A DNA stretch of 11,675 nucleotides, taken from NCBI GenBank assembly GCA_030635465.1, contig DAOVYU010000008.1, positions 1-11,675 of the forward strand, read 5' to 3'. The notes beneath the pieces were generated by a model. It was not told the DNA's origin. It ran no database searches and saw only the letters and a list, made by a program, of their open reading frames with translations. Source of the DNA: Bacteroidales bacterium. GTDB taxonomy: Bacteria; Bacteroidota; Bacteroidia; Bacteroidales; JAADJA01. A program made the position numbers and the translations under genes. Every line of letters starts with the position of its first letter. Positions within the stretch are counted from its first letter, which is position 1. Positions 8,201-11,675 of the stretch are shown in pieces.

Positions 8201-9638
8201 ACTGATAATGTTCTGCGGCATTATCCGGATCAGAAACGTCATCGATTCCACCATTATTATGGTAGACAAATCTTCTCATACCATATCGCTCATCATCTGG
8301 AATCCCATTTCCAAAGTTAATTCCATTTATCGCCTCCGATTGAACTTTAAAAACAGCAGATGTATCATTATTAGGTCCAAATGTTAACTCAATCTCAGAT
8401 CCATTAGCACTTACTATTTGGCAATCGCCCCTGTATGAAGGGCCAAGCAAACCGTCACCCGTATAAGAGGGATTATCACAATCATCTGGATCCATGTAAG
8501 GCCCCTGGAAAAAGTCAACACCAACGGCTGGAGGTTGATCTCCATATGCCTCAGGTCCTCCCTCATCAGTAGGTAATCCATTGTAGCAATACCCTAATCC
8601 CCTCTCAACATCACAACCAACATAATCGTCCCATGCATAACCAAGGTCAGTATCAACCCAGGGGCTAAAATAAGTTTGTGTAAGCTCATATGTTGAACGG
8701 TTAATGATCTCATAACTATAAAAAGTCATGTTGTTTATTTCATCATTGGTTGAAAAACCGAAAGCCTGGGCTCTGATTTCCATACCAATGGCAGCACCAT
8801 CAGTTTCAGTATGGATATTTCCCTTATCATTAAAGATCCACCAAAGGGTTTCGTCACCCTTTAGAACCTGATCTACCAGTATACCGCCAAAATAATTTAC
8901 ATAAAGCTCTGATTCCATTGTTGGTGTAGGAACATAAGTTGGGTCTCCCGTATAATTCAAAGGACATAACTCATTGGATAAATCATAATATGGGTAATCA
9001 CCCCTGGTGGGATCATAAAAACCATCATTATCTGCGTCTTTAAAAGGAGCCAGATAATAACTTTGTCCTAAAGAAAGATCACCATGCGCAGGATATTCAA
9101 AAAATGACTCCGGAATTTGATATTCCGGATCTGGAATAAAAGCACCTGTTTCAGGATCAGTATGCTGTACAAATAAATCAACTTCCGCCCGATTGATCAA
9201 GAAAAACCTATCATACTCATTACAAACATCATCCTCTATTGATGCTGTTCCATCAATGGTAAGCGGGCCTGTCCAATAGTCCTGTCCTGACTGGCGATAG
9301 CGTAGGGCGGCTAATTTTAACTGGTTATTGATATCCAATCCCCCAATCCATAACGAACCGGAAAACATGGATGTCGCTGAACCATTAGCAGGAACATAAT
9401 ACTGTGATCCGATACCTCCAGGTAAATCCCACCACATATCACCTCCGGTATTAATTCGGGCTCTCACATTATTAACATGCAAAAACTGGAAACCTGCAGG
9501 AGCACTACAACCAGCCGCAGTTGATTTAATGCTCTCCGAGCTTTTAAAATTGCCGAATACAGACTCTTCTGAAAAACCCGGTAATGTAACCGTCAAACAC
9601 AAGAGCGAAACAAGCAGAATTCGGATTATATTTTTCAT
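5226..9638 (-). CDS. Very large secreted protein with a T9SS-type C-terminal domain
   Basis: This 1470-residue protein starts at the ATG at 9638, with a Sec signal peptide covering residues 1 to about 24 (MKNIIRILLVSLLCLTVTLP). The N-terminal part has a recognisable module, NNVRARINTGGDMWWDL (56-72) and SMFSGSLWIGGLD (90-102) followed by LKLAALRYRQSGQDYWTGPL. DADNDGFYD at 201-209 looks like a DxDxDG calcium site followed by GDYPYYD. The middle is rich in Gly, Asn, Asp and aromatic residues, with no enzyme motif I recognise. The C-terminal domain (about 1365-1470) begins KVVPNPYYA, contains VKITNLPETCTISIYNVSG and GIPIAGGVYIIHV, and ends KWFGSLRVEDFKEF. This resembles the T9SS type A sorting/FlgD-like fold. 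The protein is presumably exported by Sec and T9SS and held at the cell surface. It lies between a TonB-dependent receptor gene (50-bp gap) and a PorV-like gene (41-bp gap). I recall homologues in other Bacteroidota, but their function is unknown to me. Confidence 0.85.
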   Translation of the reverse strand: MKNIIRILLVSLLCLTVTLPGFSEESVFGNFKSSESIKSTAAGCSAPAGFQFLHVNNVRARINTGGDMWWDLPGGIGSQYYVPANGSATSMFSGSLWIGGLDINNQLKLAALRYRQSGQDYWTGPLTIDGTASIEDDVCNEYDRFFLINRAEVDLFVQHTDPETGAFIPDPEYQIPESFFEYPAHGDLSLGQSYYLAPFKDADNDGFYDPTRGDYPYYDLSNELCPLNYTGDPTYVPTPTMESELYVNYFGGILVDQVLKGDETLWWIFNDKGNIHTETDGAAIGMEIRAQAFGFSTNDEINNMTFYSYEIINRSTYELTQTYFSPWVDTDLGYAWDDYVGCDVERGLGYCYNGLPTDEGGPEAYGDQPPAVGVDFFQGPYMDPDDCDNPSYTGDGLLGPSYRGDCQIVSANGSEIELTFGPNNDTSAVFKVQSEAINGINFGNGIPDDERYGMRRFVYHNNGGIDDVSDPDNAAEHYQFLRGVWKNNQRMLYGGNAYNVAGGAVGPECDFMFPGDSDPCNWGTAGSPPNGGYNTNGFYWTEETAGNAVFDRRFMQSAGPFTLKPGAVNYITVGIPWARAIAGGPWASVELLRIVDDKCQALFENCFKVIDGPDAPDLTIKENNREILIYITNSPSSNNYNESYKELDPQIKALTPDSLLGTPYEFDAYYNFEGYQIFQLSDATVTLADSRYDPNKARLVAQYDIKNRVGKLVNYKYDRAIGGNVPVIEVDGGDNGVSHSFRLTEDMFATGDRALVNNKQYYYSAIAYGYNNYKTYDPTDPTALNGQKQPYLSGRKNIQLYTGIPHIPVNGIIANSAYGDGPKIKRVEGQGNGGQVLELSDESRDELLSKPPAGVTANGDTIKYGDPNYPIVYNPIYREGYGPVDIQVVDPLNVKNSTYSLKFDTVWTWYTFYDVTGDETAEAGGDTAGVKGVQKWYLQENETGRKYISDVPTSQTFEQLFPELGISINFGPVFYPGLYKIGQKLEVSPDGTSYVAVNLMVADNNGLLTSSIEYADSSRQWLTGVTNFDGAGPFNWIRSGTNFTQTIGDDWRSQLTAHDPIEAYETVLNGTFAPYFMCAMESQDPAGAAPVYNNLSKTKGVGLSGLASIDLVFTPDKSKWTRCPVIEMNSNPLLTENGAEKFFLRQAASVDKDGNSSGWPVQTDASLDPADPNYISAYGMSWFPGYVINLETGERMNMMFGEDSWLAGENGRDMLFNPSPNWTSIPAGNILFGGKHYIYVMSSREIDDNFGAGINVSYSFPAYDAGYAIKTAIDTIPEGFENIYMPYVYSTAMYVGIPLSVANQEWLSNEATVKIRIAKPHDRYYSQPLSNENSLNNHFPMYEFSTESIATAYNDTDKEISDLDLIKVVPNPYYAFAVGSGYEEVPLQNLVKITNLPETCTISIYNVSGTLIRKLTKDSPITFVNWDLKNHAGIPIAGGVYIIHVKDQRTNEERIVKWFGSLRVEDFKEF

Positions 9639-9688
9639 AATATGTATAATTTATTATTCTTTGTAATCAGTATTAAATTAGTTTTTTA
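9639..9688 (-). other. Intra-operon gap between the receptor and the large secreted protein
   Basis: These 50 AT-rich bases lie between the stop of the TonB-dependent receptor and the ATG of the 1470-residue protein. I see no hairpin terminator and no clear TAnnTTTG promoter box on the minus strand, which supports cotranscription. There is no Shine-Dalgarno sequence. The A/T-rich bases before the start (ttatacatatt) are typical of the phylum. Confidence 0.5.
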
Positions 9689-11675
9689 TTAGAAGTTAAA
9701 TTGAACACCAATACGTATTTGTCTGGGAGAACTATAATGCCATGGAACATCAATTCTGTATGCATAAAGATCTCTATAAGATTGCGGATCAATTTGAGAA
9801 TTAATCTCCCGTTGCCATTCAGCAGCTGCTAGATATCCATCGTCATCTGGATTCCCGGTTGCAGCATATACTCCAAGAATGTTCGTTGTATTAAATAGGT
9901 TTAATATTTGCAAATAAATATCAAAATAGGTTCTTTTATCGCCTTTTCCCCAATTAGGATGAAATTCTTTATCCAGCCTCATGTCAACCCTGAACTGCCA
10001 TGGTAAACGTGAACCATTAATTGTACCTTTTAATACCTGGGTTCCGCCAGAATTATAGGCAAGGATATTTTCCTGTGCGGTATACGGCGTACCTGAACCA
10101 CCAGTTATAGTAAAGTTAACACCAGTGTTACTTAACCACTGAACTGCTTTTTCGTTTTCTGTTCCCTTTTTCCTCAAGGATGTAGGGCCGTTATAATTTT
10201 TGCCTTCTCCAAATCGATAATCAAGAGAGATATTAAAGTTATGCCTCCTGTCCCAGTTTAAGGGATTAGTAGTCCGCAAATTAGGTAAGCCCGAAGCAAC
10301 AAGAGCAGCGGCAGTTGTAGCGTCTGAACCAGTTCCATCAGCAAACTGTAAGGTATAACTTGCATTTAGCCTGGTATTACTGTTTAATCTTCGTAAGTCA
10401 TAAGTAACCGTTAACCCCTTTACTGTACCAAAGTCAATGTTATTATAAGAGGTATAATCTCTTGGATAAGCACCATTATATCTATACACCTGAATGTCAT
10501 CACGCATCTCTCTGTAAAAAATAGCCAGTCTTAAGGATGATTTGTTAGATAACTTTTGCTGAAATCCCAATTCATAGTCAATTGTTTTTGTTGGATATAG
10601 AGATGGATTATCAATTCTTCCTCCAATGCTATTAATAAAGTAGTAGGATGAAGGATTAAACTTTTGATTACCAAGTGGACGTTGCGTTAACACATCATAA
10701 TGAGCAAAAAACAATGCTTCATCAGAAATTGGGAACGAAAAGGATATCCTTGGCATAACACTCCACTGAGGTTCATAATCCTTAAAAGCATTGGAACTAA
10801 CATTTTCCTGACCCGGATCAATCAAGTATGGAGAAATTCCAGAACCCCTGTCAAGAACAGAGATATCCTGAATTTCAACACCCTGGCTATTAAACCATGT
10901 GGCATCATCTCTATATCCTGTAATTTCAGTTGGGCTATTAACATTGTCAACATAAATAACATAATCGTCTCCCATATTATCAGGATGTGACTCAAATACT
11001 CCACCAACAGGAGGTGCATCTTTTACAGTATATGCAGGATAAAATAAAAATGGATCTTTTAAAACCGGCTGGTTGCCATCAAACCTGTCAACTCTCAATC
11101 CGATATTAAAAATAAGGTCTTTAAAGGCAAATTTATCCTGAATATAACCTGCCATGTAAATGGGCTCATAAGCAGGAATAGGACGAGCATAATCACCATT
11201 ATCATCCAACTCTGTAAAGAAGTCATCAATACTAGGGCTGGTATTCGTTACATTTCCTTTATAATCATATCCATAATAATAAGCCACATACTGACCATCA
11301 TTAAGCAACTCATCAGCACTGAACATGTCCAGTGAATATAAATCACCTTCTATTTTCTTTGAATGAAGATATCCGTCCTTGTCATAATACAGGATTGTAT
11401 TATTATCCATATCGTATGAATCTACCAGAATAAAATCAAGTCCTTTTTCATCCAGTCCCAACTTATTCCTCAAGCTCTTATCAAATCTAAACTGAGAAGG
11501 TTCGTCATACTTCCTGTAATAATATATTGAATCGCCAGCAATTTTATCCATTTGGGGATTATCTATATCAAGTTCCCTGATATGAAAGTTTGTCAATCCC
11601 CGCATCCGTGTCCATAATTCAGGAGCGTCATAACTCAAATATCTTTCTGTTCGCTGATCATACAAAAATCCAAAT
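9689..11675 (-). CDS. TonB-dependent outer-membrane receptor, C-terminal part (5' end beyond the window)
   Basis: The frame stays open to the right edge. The nominal TTG start at 11665 is only a codon inside the gene, because residues FGF precede it in frame, so this is a fragment of 661 residues. It is the C-terminal portion of a TonB-dependent receptor barrel. AGYIQDKFAFKDLIFNIGLR begins the strands around 11090-11155. NPSLYPTKTIDYELGFQQKL follows in the middle (about 10550-10610), then RRHNFNISLDYRFGEG and LPWQFRVDMRLDKEF. Near the end is ILNLFNTTNILGVY, and the protein finishes IRIGVQFNF with the terminal Phe expected for BAM-dependent barrel insertion. The signal peptide, TonB box, plug and any carboxypeptidase-like domain lie off the edge. 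Such receptors use proton-motive force through TonB-ExbBD to move ligands across the outer membrane. The ligand is not evident. It is followed by the large secreted protein and PorV-like genes, and not by a SusD-type lipoprotein, which argues against a standard Sus-like nutrient locus. It is the first visible gene of the operon. Confidence 0.88.
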   Translation of the reverse strand, partial: FGFLYDQRTERYLSYDAPELWTRMRGLTNFHIRELDIDNPQMDKIAGDSIYYYRKYDEPSQFRFDKSLRNKLGLDEKGLDFILVDSYDMDNNTILYYDKDGYLHSKKIEGDLYSLDMFSADELLNDGQYVAYYYGYDYKGNVTNTSPSIDDFFTELDDNGDYARPIPAYEPIYMAGYIQDKFAFKDLIFNIGLRVDRFDGNQPVLKDPFLFYPAYTVKDAPPVGGVFESHPDNMGDDYVIYVDNVNSPTEITGYRDDATWFNSQGVEIQDISVLDRGSGISPYLIDPGQENVSSNAFKDYEPQWSVMPRISFSFPISDEALFFAHYDVLTQRPLGNQKFNPSSYYFINSIGGRIDNPSLYPTKTIDYELGFQQKLSNKSSLRLAIFYREMRDDIQVYRYNGAYPRDYTSYNNIDFGTVKGLTVTYDLRRLNSNTRLNASYTLQFADGTGSDATTAAALVASGLPNLRTTNPLNWDRRHNFNISLDYRFGEGKNYNGPTSLRKKGTENEKAVQWLSNTGVNFTITGGSGTPYTAQENILAYNSGGTQVLKGTINGSRLPWQFRVDMRLDKEFHPNWGKGDKRTYFDIYLQILNLFNTTNILGVYAATGNPDDDGYLAAAEWQREINSQIDPQSYRDLYAYRIDVPWHYSSPRQIRIGVQFNF

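Noticed and set aside
10700..11019. Reading frames at 10700-10990 (plus) and 10822-11019 (minus)
   Set aside because: Both overlap the TonB-dependent receptor in other frames and show no independent coding features.
9689..11665. Reading the receptor as a complete 658-residue protein starting at the TTG at 11665
   Set aside because: The frame continues upstream to the window edge, and there is no signal peptide, TonB box or plug domain. It is a fragment of a longer gene.

Overview
The window looks like a chromosomal piece of an AT-rich member of the Bacteroidota, probably an uncultured or environmental one that carries a type IX secretion system (T9SS). The evidence is a PorV-like outer-membrane protein, a very large Sec-exported protein with a T9SS-type C-terminal domain, a TonB-dependent receptor of the Bacteroidota type, A-rich start regions without clear Shine-Dalgarno sequences, and a TAnnTTTG-type -7 promoter box.

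Layout from left to right: (1) positions 1-1130, minus strand: a secreted parallel beta-helix protein whose C-terminus runs off the left edge. (2) 1203-3104, plus strand: a long PurF-like class II glutamine amidotransferase/phosphoribosyltransferase with unusual active-site residues, divergent from gene 1. (3) 3131-4027, minus strand: a HIT-family nucleotide hydrolase/transferase and the transcript-cleavage factor GreA, probably cotranscribed as greA-HIT and convergent with gene 2. (4) 4117 to the right edge, minus strand: a three-gene block in the order TonB-dependent receptor (N-terminus missing), 1470-residue secreted protein, PorV-like barrel. The gaps are 50 and 41 bp, and the block ends in a clear intrinsic terminator.

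The first three units are conserved housekeeping or commonplace surface genes. The block at 4117-11675 is the most system-like part. It encodes a TonB-dependent outer-membrane receptor, a large surface protein presumably exported by T9SS, and a paralogue of the protein that carries T9SS cargo at the outer membrane. I infer that the three products form one envelope assembly, with the PorV-like protein as a dedicated partner of the co-encoded cargo. The families are recognisable, but the joint function is not known to me. No RNA genes, CRISPR arrays, insertion sequences or attachment sites were seen.
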